Shown here in pieces: positions 15,894 through 27,999 of a stretch of 52,214 bases of DNA. Every line of letters starts with the position of its first letter. The stretch's first letter is position 1. Both the position numbers and the translations under genes were made by a program. The stretch covers positions 1 through 52,214 of the forward strand of contig NZ_PZJT01000016.1 in assembly GCF_003206135.1 (NCBI RefSeq), in the 5' to 3' direction. The notes beneath the pieces were generated by a model. The model was not told where the DNA came from, did no database searches, and saw only the letters and a list, made by a program, of their open reading frames with translations. Source of the stretch: Salinicola salarius (GTDB lineage Bacteria > Pseudomonadota > Gammaproteobacteria > Pseudomonadales > Halomonadaceae).

Positions 15894-16954
15894 GCGACTT
15901 CACGCTTATCGTTGCCGGCGACCCCGGCCAGTTGACCGGCGGCTACGTCTATGACGCCAGAATCGTCGAGGCACTGCGCGCCAGCGGCTGGGAGATCGAC
16001 ATCGTCGGGCTCGACGGGCGCTTCCCGGAGCCGGATGCCGTCGCCTCCCACGCCCTGGACAGCGCCTTGACCGCCCTGCCCGACGGCAGCCAGGCCGTGA
16101 TCGACGGGCTCGCCATGGGCGGCCTGCCGGCGATCGTCGAGCGTCACGCCTCGCGTCTGGCGATCACGGCACTGGTCCATCACCCGCTCGCCGACGAAAC
16201 CGGCCTGGGGGCGCCTGAGCAGCAACGTTTTCGCATCAGCGAAACCCGCGCTCTGGCCGCCGTCGGCCACGTGATCGTCACCAGTGTCTACACCGCCCGC
16301 CGGCTGGCCGACTTCGCCGTGCCGGCGGAGAAGATCGCCGTCATCGAACCCGGCGTCGAGCTCGGTCAACTGGCGAGCGGCGACGGCAGCGGAACGCCTC
16401 GCCTGCTCTGCATTGCCACGATCACCCCGCGCAAGGGCCAGGATCTGCTGGTCGAGGCGCTGTCGGGCCTCACATCGCTGTCGTGGCAGTGCGACCTGAT
16501 CGGCGCTCTCGATCGAGCCGACGCCTACGTCGAGGAGGTGCGCGAGGCCATCGACGCACACCAGTTGAACGAGCGTATCCGGCTGCTGGGTTCTCAACCC
16601 ACCGATCGTCTGAGCGAGCATTATCGGCAGGCAGACCTGTTCGTGCTGCCGTCGCACTATGAAGGCTACGGCATGGTGATTACCGAAGCCCTCGCCCATG
16701 GTCTTCCCGTCGTTACCACTACGGGCGGCGCCCTCGCCCACACGCTGCCGGACGCAGCCGGTATCAAGGTGCCGCCGGGGGACGTGACCGCACTTCGCGA
16801 CGCGCTGAAACGCATGCTCGAAGAGCCGCAAACCTATCGGCGCTATCAGGCAGGTGCGCGGAAGATTCGCGACACGCTCGGCGACTGGAACCGCGCCGCC
16901 GAGGCCTTCGGTCAGGCGTTGAAACGCACCAGGGCCGCGGAGGCGACGTCCTGA
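15890..16954 (+). CDS. GT4-family glycosyltransferase
   Basis: The 354-residue protein is a GT-B retaining glycosyltransferase. The C-terminal half shows TPRKGQDLLVEAL, LLGSQPTDRLSEHY, and the E-x7-E motif EGYGMVITEA near residue 258, all typical of family 4. The N-terminal half begins with VAGDPGQLTGGYVYDARI, an acceptor-domain glycine loop. It has no membrane segment or signal peptide. Start and stop overlap neighbours by a few bases (ATGA and TGATG), implying translational coupling. In this context the acceptor could be a pterin-like or ribityl compound, as in pteridine glucosides (inference). Confidence 0.85.
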   Translation: MSDFTLIVAGDPGQLTGGYVYDARIVEALRASGWEIDIVGLDGRFPEPDAVASHALDSALTALPDGSQAVIDGLAMGGLPAIVERHASRLAITALVHHPLADETGLGAPEQQRFRISETRALAAVGHVIVTSVYTARRLADFAVPAEKIAVIEPGVELGQLASGDGSGTPRLLCIATITPRKGQDLLVEALSGLTSLSWQCDLIGALDRADAYVEEVREAIDAHQLNERIRLLGSQPTDRLSEHYRQADLFVLPSHYEGYGMVITEALAHGLPVVTTTGGALAHTLPDAAGIKVPPGDVTALRDALKRMLEEPQTYRRYQAGARKIRDTLGDWNRAAEAFGQALKRTRAAEATS

Positions 16955-17880
16955 TGTCGAAGCCGTCCACGCCCGCCGCCGACGCTCTGTTCAGCGATGC
17001 CTTGTTCAGCGACCAGTGGCTGACACTGCGGGAGCCCGCCGACCATCTGGCGCGCGATGCCCAGCTCGCCCACGCCGCCGACCGCTGGCTGACGCAGCGC
17101 GCCACGCCGACCCGACCGCTCGAGACGCAACGGACGCTGGTCGATCTGGGATGCGGCAGCGGTTCGAACCCGCGCTATCTGGCGCCACGGCTTCACGGTG
17201 CCCAGCACTGGCGTCTGATCGATCACGACGCCGAACTGCTGACCCAGGCCCGACTGCGCTGCGAGCCGCTGGTCAGCGCCGACGGCCAGCCGATTCACCT
17301 GGAGACCCGCAATCTGAGCCTCGCCGATGCCTGGAAGCACGGCCTGCAGGGGGCGGACCTGGTCACCGCCTCAGCGCTGTTCGATCTGCTGACAGCCGCC
17401 GATATCGAAGCTCTGTCCGATGCCTGCCGGGCCAACGATTGCGCCGTGCTGTTCGCGCTCAGCGTCGATGGTCAGATACGCTTTCACGATTCCAGCGGTA
17501 CGCCGCTTTACAGTGACGACGACCGTTTCATGCTGGCTGCACTCGCGGCCCATCAGCAGCGCAACAAGGGCGGCGGTCCCGCCATGGGCACCCAGGCGCC
17601 GCGCCATCTCCGCGAGAGCTTTCATCGCCGTGGCTACCACATCCGCGAGGCCACGACGCCCTGGCGTCTCGGGCCGGAATCGCTGGCGCTCGCCGAGGCC
17701 CTGCTGGCCGGCTGGCGCACCGCCCTCCACGAACAACTGCCGCAGCAGCACAGCCGCGTCGACCGCTGGCATGCCCAACGGCTGGAAGGGTTGATGCGCG
17801 AGCAACTGACGGTGACCGTCGGGCATCGGGACCTCTTCGCCGCGCCCATCGCGGACGCCGCCCCGGGAGCGCCAGCGTGA
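16954..17880 (+). CDS. Class I SAM-dependent methyltransferase
   Basis: The 308-residue protein has the SAM-binding motif I VDLGCGSGSN near residue 63 and an acidic motif II (WRLIDHDAELL). The middle contains SALFDLLTAADI in the motif IV position. The C-terminal 130 residues, with RHLRESFHRRGYHIREATTPW, are not assigned to a substrate class. It overlaps the glycosyltransferase by one base and the next gene by four (GTGA). It would methylate the product of this cluster, by position. Confidence 0.8.
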   Translation: MSKPSTPAADALFSDALFSDQWLTLREPADHLARDAQLAHAADRWLTQRATPTRPLETQRTLVDLGCGSGSNPRYLAPRLHGAQHWRLIDHDAELLTQARLRCEPLVSADGQPIHLETRNLSLADAWKHGLQGADLVTASALFDLLTAADIEALSDACRANDCAVLFALSVDGQIRFHDSSGTPLYSDDDRFMLAALAAHQQRNKGGGPAMGTQAPRHLRESFHRRGYHIREATTPWRLGPESLALAEALLAGWRTALHEQLPQQHSRVDRWHAQRLEGLMREQLTVTVGHRDLFAAPIADAAPGAPA

Positions 17881-18884
17881 ACCGCTGGCTGTCGCCTGCG
17901 CTGCGCCTGGCCGCGACGCTGGCGCTGCTGGGGATGCTCGCCTGGCAACTGGATACCGACCAGTTGCTGTCGCGGCTCGCCGACCTGTCGCCGGGCTGGG
18001 TTCTGCTGGCCGTGCTGATCGGCGTTCCCCAGGTCGTGCTGTCGGCCTGGCGCTGGCGCATGACGGCTCACCAGATCGGGATCGCGCTGCCGTGGCCGAC
18101 CGCCATCCGCGAATACTATCTGGCGACTTTTCTCAATCAGGTCTTGCCGGGCGGGGTGATGGGAGACGCGGCGCGCGCCTGGCGGCACGGCAGCACCCGT
18201 GAACGACCGAATGCCCGCGCCAGCTCGCCATCCGGGGCAGCGATCCGTGCCGTCATCATCGAGCGCGCCTCCGGACAGCTCGCGCTGCTGCTGGTCGCGG
18301 TCGCCGCCATTCTGCTCTCGCCGGCGCTGCGCGGCGGCATCGGCGGATGGTGGGAAGTGCACGGCAACATGGCGCTGTGGCTGCTACTGGCGATCCTGCT
18401 CGCATCCGCCGCCATCATCCAACGCCTGCGACATCGGCCCTGGCCGCCGCTGGCAAGCTTCGGCCGGGACGCCAGGCGGGCGCTGCTGGCGCTCTCCGTC
18501 TGGCCGGCCCAGTTGGCCGGCTCGCTGCTGATCGTCGCCACCTACATGGCCGTGTTCCTCTGCGCCGCCCAGGCGCTGGGGCTGTCACGATCGGTGTCGG
18601 AATGGCTGCCGTTGATCCCGCCGCTGCTGATGGCGATGGCGATTCCGCTGACCGTCGCCGGCTGGGGGTTGCGGGAAGGCGCCGCCGCCGTGATCTGGCC
18701 ATTGGCCGGCCTGCCGGCACAGGAAGGCGTGGCACTGTCGGTGACCTACGGCCTGCTGATTCTCGCCGCCAGCCTGCCAGGCCTGGCGGTGCTGCTATGG
18801 GATCGCCGGCCGAACCGGCAGGCCACGCGGCCGGTTCGAACGCCCGCGCGGGGCGAGTCCGCTCCGGGAGGGCATCCCGGATGA
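17877..18884 (+). CDS. UPF0104/lysylphosphatidylglycerol-synthase-type flippase-like membrane protein
   Basis: The 335-residue, eight-helix membrane protein starts at GTG and overlaps the methyltransferase stop. It shows family features such as the N-terminal WQLDTDQLL, the NQVLPGGVMGDAARAW motif near residues 85–100 and VIIERASGQLALLL. This family includes the membrane half of MprF and proteins thought to flip polyprenyl-linked or lipid-linked molecules. There is no aminoacyl-transferase domain. Placement after a glycosyltransferase and methyltransferase fits transfer of a lipid-linked product across the membrane, which is inference. Confidence 0.85.
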   Translation: MNRWLSPALRLAATLALLGMLAWQLDTDQLLSRLADLSPGWVLLAVLIGVPQVVLSAWRWRMTAHQIGIALPWPTAIREYYLATFLNQVLPGGVMGDAARAWRHGSTRERPNARASSPSGAAIRAVIIERASGQLALLLVAVAAILLSPALRGGIGGWWEVHGNMALWLLLAILLASAAIIQRLRHRPWPPLASFGRDARRALLALSVWPAQLAGSLLIVATYMAVFLCAAQALGLSRSVSEWLPLIPPLLMAMAIPLTVAGWGLREGAAAVIWPLAGLPAQEGVALSVTYGLLILAASLPGLAVLLWDRRPNRQATRPVRTPARGESAPGGHPG

Positions 18885-18892
18885 AACCTCGA

Positions 18893-19798
18893 TCACGTCA
18901 CGCCGCGATCACGCAGATCCAGATCGAACAACATGTCCTGGCCCAGGCAGAAGTGCCGGCAAGCCGGCCGCAGCGCCCCGTCCAGCGTCTCGATTTCCGG
19001 CAGCGTCAGCGCCGGGCGGCCGGAGCCGATCAGCATGGGCGCGACCACGCTGTGCATTCGATCGAGGCAGTCAGCTTCGAGAAAGCGCGAGATCGTCAGC
19101 CCGCCGCCCTCGATCAGAATCCGGCGATGGCCGTGCTCGGCCAGCAGCGAGATGACCTGCGCGGGATCGATCCCCGCCGGCCCCGGCGTCACCGGCTTGA
19201 CGCTGACATGATCGGCGCCACCGTGACCGGCAACACCCTCGCCGACGAGATGCCAGGTCGGCGCCGCCGGCTGCCGAAACACACCGCGATCCGCCGGCAC
19301 CCGGCCTCGCGGATCGAGCACCACGCGCAGCGGGCTGTCGCCCTCGACATGGCGCACGGTCAGTTGCGGGTCGTCGGCATCGACCGTACCGGCACCCACG
19401 ACCACGGCATCCACCAGCGCCCGCAGCCGGTGAAGATGAACCAGACTCTGCGTGCCGGTGACATAGTGGGAAGCCCCGCTCGCCGTCGCGATTCGACCGT
19501 CCAGGCTCTGCCCGATCTGCGCGATGACGCGCGGGCCCCGGGTGATGTCCGCCATGCACCACGGCAGCCAGATCGACAGCAACTGCGCCGCCTCCTCGTC
19601 GACCTCGTGGCTACAGCGCCAATCGCCCCGGGCATCGATATCGAGCCGGTAGCGCCCATCGACGACAGCCCCCTCGAAGATACCGTCACGGTTCAGATCC
19701 GCCGCACGACGAATCCAATTCCAGGCCTGCGGAGTATGTACAGGAGGTATACGAGCAGAAGCAGTACGAGAAGAAGGAGTACGAGAAGAAAAAGTCAT
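18893..19798 (-). CDS. Stand-alone RibD C-terminal (pyrimidine reductase) domain protein
   Basis: The 301-residue protein has a DHFR-like RibD_C reductase domain from about residue 95 on: IAQIGQSLDGRIATASGASH, LVDAVVVGAGTVDADDPQLT, RVVLDPRGRVP and ILIEGGGLTISRFL. This domain reduces the ribose of riboflavin intermediates with NADPH. The deaminase domain of RibD is missing; instead there are about 90 unassigned residues. I choose the second ATG because AAGGA lies six bases upstream. The first 18 residues contain three 5-residue repeats. The gene is convergent with the UPF0104 gene (8 bp apart) and divergent from the GTP cyclohydrolase gene. Confidence 0.83.
   Translation of the reverse strand: MTFSSRTPSSRTASARIPPVHTPQAWNWIRRAADLNRDGIFEGAVVDGRYRLDIDARGDWRCSHEVDEEAAQLLSIWLPWCMADITRGPRVIAQIGQSLDGRIATASGASHYVTGTQSLVHLHRLRALVDAVVVGAGTVDADDPQLTVRHVEGDSPLRVVLDPRGRVPADRGVFRQPAAPTWHLVGEGVAGHGGADHVSVKPVTPGPAGIDPAQVISLLAEHGHRRILIEGGGLTISRFLEADCLDRMHSVVAPMLIGSGRPALTLPEIETLDGALRPACRHFCLGQDMLFDLDLRDRGVT
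19745..19789 (-). repeat. 15-bp tandem repeat in the RibD-like gene
   Basis: Three imperfect 15-bp units (type TCTTCTCGTACTCCT) encode SSRTP, SSRTA and SARIP at residues 4–18. The repeat is in frame, so copy changes would not break the gene. Confidence 0.75.
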
Positions 19799-19971
19799 GG
19801 TCATTCCTTGGCCAGACGGCACCACAGCGTAGCAAAGATCGCCCCTCGGGCGGAGGCGGTTCGATGATGAACACCCTGGCCGCCAACGACACGCACCTTT
19901 GATCACGGATGACGATCACGGCTCTCGATCATGCAGAGGCGGATCATGGATGACAGGATAAGGAGACGAGC

Positions 19972-21111
19972 ATGCGACAGGTAGAACGCGCGATTTTCGA
20001 TCTGCGACGCGGCCTTCCGGTTCTCGTACGCGCCAGCCATGGCGACGTGATGGTTCACCCGCTCGAGGGCTGCGACGACGAAGCCCTGGCAGCACTGCAC
20101 GCCTTCAGCGGCAATCAGCCCGCGCTGGCGCTGACCCGGCATCGGCTCTCGCGGTTGGGCATCGACTTCGAGCCCAGGGTCGGGCTAGTGCCGATCGGTC
20201 CCGCCGACCGGGCGGAAGAGATCATTGCCTGGGCCAGCGCCGAGGAGCAGCGCTTCTCGCCGGGGAGCCAGCCGCTGAACGCCAACGACGGCAGCGTGGC
20301 GGCGCTGGACCTGATGCGCATCGGCCTGCTCATCCCCGCCGCGATCGTCGCCAGCGTCAGCGATGGCAAGCGCGCCCAGGTAGAAGCCCTCGTCGCCGAA
20401 GGCACCGTGCTGGCCGTCGCCGCCGAGCAGATCGCTGTCTATTCTGAGACGCGATCGCATTTCCTCAAACGCACCAGCGACGCGGAAATCCCGCTATCCC
20501 ACGCCGAACGCGCCAGATTCGTGATGTTCCGGGAGGCCGACGGCATGCGCGAGCACATCGCCATCGTCATCGGCGATCCCGATGCGTGGAACGATGCCGT
20601 GCCGGTGCGGCTGCACTCCGCCTGTCTGACCGGCGATCTCTTCGGCAGCCTGCGCTGTGACTGCGGCGAACAGCTCCGCGAGAGCGTGCGCACCATCGAC
20701 GAACGCGGCGGCGGCGTGCTGCTCTATCTCGCCCAGGAAGGACGCGGTATCGGCCTGGCCAACAAGCTGCGCGCCTATACATTGCAGGACGGCGGGCTGG
20801 ATACGGTGGACGCCGACCAGGTACTCGGATTCGGCGAAGACGAGCGCACCTACGGCGTCGCGCTGGAGATGCTGGAACAGCTCGACATCACCCGCATCGA
20901 GCTGTTGACCAACAATCCGGAGAAGATCGCCGCCATGGACCAGGGCGGCGTCGAGGTCGTCAACCGTCGCGGCGTCTACGGCAAGCTGACCAAGCAGAAC
21001 CGTCGCTACCTGGACGCCAAGGCCAAGCGCGCCGGCCACTGGCTGGAAGAGGTGCTCAACGAGGGCGAAAGCGGGCCGGTGACGCCGCTCAAGCGCCCCA
21101 TGGCCCGCTGA
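19972..21111 (+). CDS. GTP cyclohydrolase II with degenerate RibB-like N-terminal domain
   Basis: The C-terminal half (about residues 185–365) is a complete GTP cyclohydrolase II: zinc cysteines Cys218, Cys229 and Cys231 in LHSACLTGDLFGSLRCDCG, the catalytic EGRGIGLANKLRAY, and LLTNNPEKI. It should convert GTP to 2,5-diamino-6-ribosylamino-4-pyrimidinone 5'-phosphate. The first 170 residues echo the layout of DHBP synthase (VERAIFDLRRGLPVLV, then ALALTRHRLSRLGI), but the metal-binding EDRENEGD motif is gone, so RibB activity is unlikely. AAGGAG lies eight bases before the ATG. Its neighbours suggest a specialised pathway rather than housekeeping riboflavin synthesis; no FMN riboswitch is visible. 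Confidence 0.88.
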   Translation: MRQVERAIFDLRRGLPVLVRASHGDVMVHPLEGCDDEALAALHAFSGNQPALALTRHRLSRLGIDFEPRVGLVPIGPADRAEEIIAWASAEEQRFSPGSQPLNANDGSVAALDLMRIGLLIPAAIVASVSDGKRAQVEALVAEGTVLAVAAEQIAVYSETRSHFLKRTSDAEIPLSHAERARFVMFREADGMREHIAIVIGDPDAWNDAVPVRLHSACLTGDLFGSLRCDCGEQLRESVRTIDERGGGVLLYLAQEGRGIGLANKLRAYTLQDGGLDTVDADQVLGFGEDERTYGVALEMLEQLDITRIELLTNNPEKIAAMDQGGVEVVNRRGVYGKLTKQNRRYLDAKAKRAGHWLEEVLNEGESGPVTPLKRPMAR

Positions 21112-21120
21112 CAGGCGCCT

Positions 21121-21171
21121 CGGACGAAGACCTACGTCGGACGAAGACCTACGTCGGACGAAGACCGACGT
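21121..21171. repeat. 17-bp tandem repeat between convergent genes
   Basis: Three units of 17 bp (CGGACGAAGACCTACGT twice, then one with a single change) lie between the GTP cyclohydrolase II gene and the creatininase-family gene. Each unit has GACG…CGTC ends able to form a small hairpin. Confidence 0.8.
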
Positions 21172-21188
21172 CCGGACGACGCCGATCT

Positions 21189-21994
21189 TCAGGCGTCGCC
21201 CGGATCTCGACCTCGCAGCGTGGTCAAATCGAAGCGCCCCGCTTCCTCGATCACCCGCGCCAGGCGGGCACCGAAATGCTCGACCAGTCGTCGCCCGGTA
21301 TCGGCATCGGCCAGCGTCGCATTGCCGGTGACGCCGCTCGGGTGCAGATCCTGGGCCATCCAGGCGTAGCCGGCATCACCTTCAGGGCCTAGCGTGGAGC
21401 CGGCTTGTTCTTGAAGCCGGCCCTGCGATACGGCATCCGCCAGATGATCGACACGAACCTTGTGCGGCGCGAGGTGCAGCATCATCGACGTTTCCAGCGC
21501 GCCGCCATGCAAGCCATGGCGCAGCTCCTCGGCGGGAAGCGCCTGCTCCGGGGGCGCGAAGCGAAAGTAGTTGGCCTTGACCGCCAGCATGCCATGGGCG
21601 GCACGCAGCTTGAGTGCCGCCAGATCGATGACCGCCTTGTTCCCGCCATGGCTGTTGAACAGCACCAGGCGCCGGATGCCGGCGCGATGCACCGCCTCGC
21701 CCAGCGCCTCGATCACGGCCATCGTCGTCTCCGGCATCAGGCTCAGCGTTCCCGCAAAATCGGTATGTTCCAGACTCGAGCCCAGCGCCAGCGGTGGCAG
21801 CGCGATCACGCCCCGGGCCGGCTCGAGCTGCCCCGCTGCCACGTCGAGCAGCCCCAGCCCGATATCCAGATCGGTCGAAAGCGGCAGATGCGCGCCGTGC
21901 TGTTCGATCGCCGCCAGCGGCAACACCGCCACCGTCGTCTCGTCGACCAGCCCGGCAAGCTCGGTGCTGGTCAGCTCCTGCCACTGATGAAGAC

Positions 21995-21998
<4 letters not shown>
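21189..21998 (-). CDS. Creatininase-family amidohydrolase
   Basis: The 269-residue protein has the creatininase metal-site pattern: Glu32, His34 and Asp43 in AAIEQHGAHLPLSTD, then NSHGGN and HGGALETSMMLH. Family members include creatininase, MftE and archaeal ArfB, which deformylates a formamidopyrimidine in riboflavin and F420 synthesis. ArfB is a tempting parallel because a GTP cyclohydrolase II and a RibD-type reductase lie next door. The ATG overlaps the recD stop (ATGA) with GGGAGGGA upstream, so it is translationally coupled to recD. A much longer frame upstream is recD in another frame. Confidence 0.82.
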
Positions 21999-24069
<2,071 letters not shown>

Positions 24070-24073
<4 letters not shown>

Positions 24074-27000
24074 GAATGAGTCTCCCTGGACTGACGCAAC
24101 AAGGCTCTCGCCGGCTCGGCGTCCCCTTCGAGCCAGGCATCCAGCGCCTCGATCAGCGCACGGTCGGGGCGGCGATGGAACACGCCGTTCGCCGTCGCCG
24201 CAGCGAGCGAGGTTGAAGGCGCTGGCGCGTCTCCGGGCGCGACCTCAGAAAGCCCCCGAAGAAAGACGTAACAGGCACCGCCCACATGCCGATCGTAGTC
24301 ATAATCCTCCAGCCGCGACTTGAGCAGGCGATGCAGCGCCAGCACATAGAGCACGTACTGCAGGTCGTAACGGTGATCCACCATCGCCGCAGCCAGCCGT
24401 TCGCCCTGATAATCCGCCGGGTCGTCGCCCAGATGGTTGGACTTCCAGTCGAGCACGTACCAGCGCCCGCCCGCCTCGAAGGTCAGGTCGATATACCCCT
24501 TGAGCATGCCGTTGAGCTTGCGCGGCGCCAGCCGGGGCCGCAGTCCGGGCAGCGGTTCGAGCCGGGTGACGAGCCGGTCCAGCGGTTCGCTCCACGCATC
24601 CGAGGCCGGCAGCCAGAATTCCAGCTCGGTACGCCACGCCTCGAGCCGGTCGAGACGCACCGGGTGACCATCGACATGCATCAGCGGCAGCCGCAGCCGT
24701 TCGAGCAGCCAGGCGTGCAGCAGCGACGTCCAATCGGCGTCGAAGCCGCTCATCGCCAGGCGCCGTTCGATATCGCGGCGCAACGCCACGGCGTAGGCCG
24801 GGTCTTCCAGGCGATCGAAATCGAGCCTTTCCAGCAAGCCGTGCAGGAAGGTGCCCGGCCGCGGGCCTCGCGGGAAGTCGAGCAGCGAACGGATGCTGGG
24901 CCGCGGTACTGGATCGCGCTCGCGGCTGACCTCGATGTCCAGCGTCGCCGGCAAATCCTCGCTGGCTGCCGCCGCATCCTCTCCGCCGCCTTCGCCGTTC
25001 GTGTCGCGGTGCCACGCCTCCTCTCCCCGGTCGGTATCGCCCAGGGCCCGGCGCGCGTCGGCAATCAGCGAGGTATAGGAGGCGATCCACCAGTCGTCAT
25101 CGATCTGCCCCCGAAAGACGCGTGCCGGCTTGGTCTGCGGTGCGAACGCATCGATTCGCAGCCGGTGAACCGGCGCCTCGGGCGGGGGCTCGATCGCCAG
25201 CCACCCGGCTTGCTGGCCTTCTTTCAACCGTCCCAGCAGCGCCGCGCCGTCGTCTTCCTTGTCGCTGCCCAGCAGCCGCCCCAGCGCCGTCTCGTGCAGG
25301 CAGCCGCTCTTGCCACGACCGCGGCCGACATGCGCCACGCCCAATCGGCAGGCGTAGGCGGCGCGGGTCAGGGCGACATAGAGCAGCCTTACATCCTCGT
25401 CGAGACGGGCCAGATCGGCCTCGCGCTGCTGGGCGTCGTCCGGCGACGCCACCATCACGCTGCCTTCGCCCTCCGGCGACTTCAACGCCAGCAGCCCGGT
25501 CTGGCGGTCCGGCTCCGCCGGGCGGTGCGAGCAGATGAACGGCAGCAGCACGATGGGATATTCGAGTCCCTTGGACTTGTGCACCGTGATCACCCGGACC
25601 AGATCCTCGTCACTCTCCAGACGCTGGCTGAGCGCCTGGCTGTCCAGCGTCTCGACGCCTTCCTGCAACGCGCGATGCCACCAGCGCAGCAGCGCCTGCT
25701 CACCGTCGAGCCGCTGCTGGGCGTTCTGCGCCAGTTCGCCGAGATGCAGCAGATCGGTCAGCGCCCGCTCGCCGTCGGTACGCTGGGCAAGCCGCTCGGC
25801 GATACGGAAGTCCCGCATGACGGTGCGTAGCATGGGCAGCACGCCGCGCCGCTGCCACTGGCGGTGGTAGTCGCTGAAGCGCTCGACCTCGCGCTCCCAC
25901 GCCAGTTCGTCGGCCAGCAGCGGCTCCAGCGCCTGCGGCGAGTCGTTGAGGAGCTTGGTCGCCAGCGCCGCCTTGAGCCTGGCGTCCTGACGCGGCTGGG
26001 CCACGGCTTCGAACAGCTGCAGCAGCTCGAACGCCTGGGGCGTATCGAACACGCTCGAGCGCTCGCTCAGGTAGACGCTGCGGATACCGCCTTCGGCGAG
26101 CGCCGCGCGAACCTTGAGCGCCTCGCCGCCATGGCGGACCAGAATGGCAATGTCGGCGGGCTGCACCGGGCGCTCGCCCTTCGCCCCCTCGAACCGCCAT
26201 GCGCCTTCCAGCAGCCGCTGCACCTCCGCCCGCGTCGCCGCCGCCATCACGTTCTGGTATTCACCGCGGGAATGGCGCTCGGTATCCGGCCACCAGACGC
26301 CCAGCGCCGCTACCGGCTGGCCGCCCCGGTCGACCAGCCGCGTCGACTTGGGGTTCGACTCGACGGCGACGAACGGAATCTCGTCGCTGCCGAAGGGTTG
26401 CGGATGACCCCGGAACAGCGCATTGGTGGCCTCGACCATGGCCTGGGTCGAGCGGAAATTGCGCATCAGCGTGAAGCGACTCGGCGTCGCCCGGCGCGCG
26501 CGCAGGTAGGTATGGATATCGGCCCCGCGAAAGGCGTAGATCGCCTGCTTGGGGTCGCCGATCATTAAAAGCGCTGTCGTGGCCGGATCGCTCTCCGGCG
26601 CACGGTAGATGTTCGAGAAGATCCGATACTGGACCGGATCGGTATCCTGAAATTCGTCGATCAGCGCCACCGGCAGCTCGTGGCGGATGCGCGCCGCCAG
26701 CCGCAGCGCCGCGCTGTCGTCGGCTCTCGTTTCGCTCTCTGTAGCCACTATGCCCGCTGGCCCGTCCGATGACGGGGCCGGCCGTGCCAGGGCGGCATCG
26801 AGATCGTTAAGCAGGTCCGAGAACTCCCACAGCCCCTGGCGGCGCTTGTCGGCAGCGAAGCTCACCGCGATGCGGTCGCGGGCGTGGGCCAGCACCTGTC
26901 GGGCGACCGCGTCGAAGGGCCGGCCGTGGGCGGCGAGGCGATCGAGATGGGCAAAGAACGGGTGCGTTGGCGCTGTCAGCCCTTTCTGGGCCGCGCTCTT

Positions 27001-27999
27001 CAGCAACGCCCCCGCGAGCTTCTCCTGACTCAGCCAGAAGCGCCCGCTGCTGTCGGTGATCTCCTCGGCGGCCTCGAACTCGCCCCGGGCCAGCCAGCTT
27101 TCGAACGCCGCCAGCCGATCGGCCAGCTCGTCGGGCTTGAACCGGCTCTTGTTGAGCACGCCATCGTGGAATGCCTCGGCCATCAAGGCGCCGATGGCAT
27201 CGCGATCCCAGGCCGCCGCCAGCGCCGCTTCGATGGACTCCCGTTCGTGCAGCCCGCTTTCCAGCTCGGCGAACAGCGCGGTCAGGGAGTCCGGCGCTTT
27301 TACCGCCTCGCCGGCGACCCACAGCGGCTGGGGTTCGCCATCCTTCAACAATGGCCGCAACGCGGCCGCCAGCGCTTCCGGCCCGCTCCACTGCGAACGG
27401 ATCTGGCGCTGCCAGCGCTCGTCGAGCGGATAGAACTCGCACCGCCAGTAATCCTCCACCGCCCGAGCCAGCAGCGCCTGACCATCCTGCAGCAGCTCGG
27501 CGGAGAAGCGTGCGCCGGCATCGAAGGCGTGGCGGGTCAGCATGCGCTGGCAGAAGCCGTGAATGGTGAAGATCGCCGCCTCGTCCATCAGCCGCGCCGC
27601 CTGGTCCAGCCGCCGGGCGCCGCTGCGGCAGGCCGTCTCGCCCGCCGTGGCCAGCGGCTCCAGCAGTTCGGCCAGTACCGGATCGTGGCGATCCTCGGCG
27701 CTTGCCAGCAGCCAGTCGCGGGCCTGCTTGAGACGCGCCCGAATGCGCCCGCGCAGCTCGGCGGTGGCGGCTTCGGTGAAGGTCACGACCAGGATCTCGG
27801 GCGGCGTCAACGGCCGGGGGAAATCCACCGTCTCGCGGCCGGGCAGCGGCCCCAGCACCAACCGCACGTAGAGCGCGGCCAGGGTGAAGGTCTTGCCGGT
27901 GCCGGCGCTGGCCTCGATCAGATGATGGCCGATCAACGGCAGGCCGACGAGCTCGAGCGGGACGGTTTGTTCCCGGTTTTCATTCGTGATACCGCTCAT
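24070..27999 (-). CDS. recB: Exodeoxyribonuclease V beta subunit
   Basis: RecB is the 3'-5' helicase and nuclease of RecBCD. The 1309-residue protein starts with the Walker A motif ASAGTGKT at residues 30–37, has motif II ALIDEFQDTDPVQ, VITVHKSKGLEYPIV, and a C-terminal nuclease domain with GYIDLTF and VLDWKSNHLG. It is about 130 residues longer than the E. coli protein, partly through loops rich in Asp, Glu, Gly and Ala. The start overlaps the recC stop (ATGA); a longer frame upstream is recC in another frame. Confidence 0.97.

Noticed and set aside
19799..19971. FMN riboswitch before the GTP cyclohydrolase II gene
   Set aside because: The gap is only 173 bp and I see none of the conserved RFN-element segments; it is also shared with a divergent gene.
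24286..25830. Long plus-strand open frame (514 codons) opposite recB
   Set aside because: It mirrors recB, has Arg/Gln/Pro-rich composition without domain features, and is a by-product of high GC.
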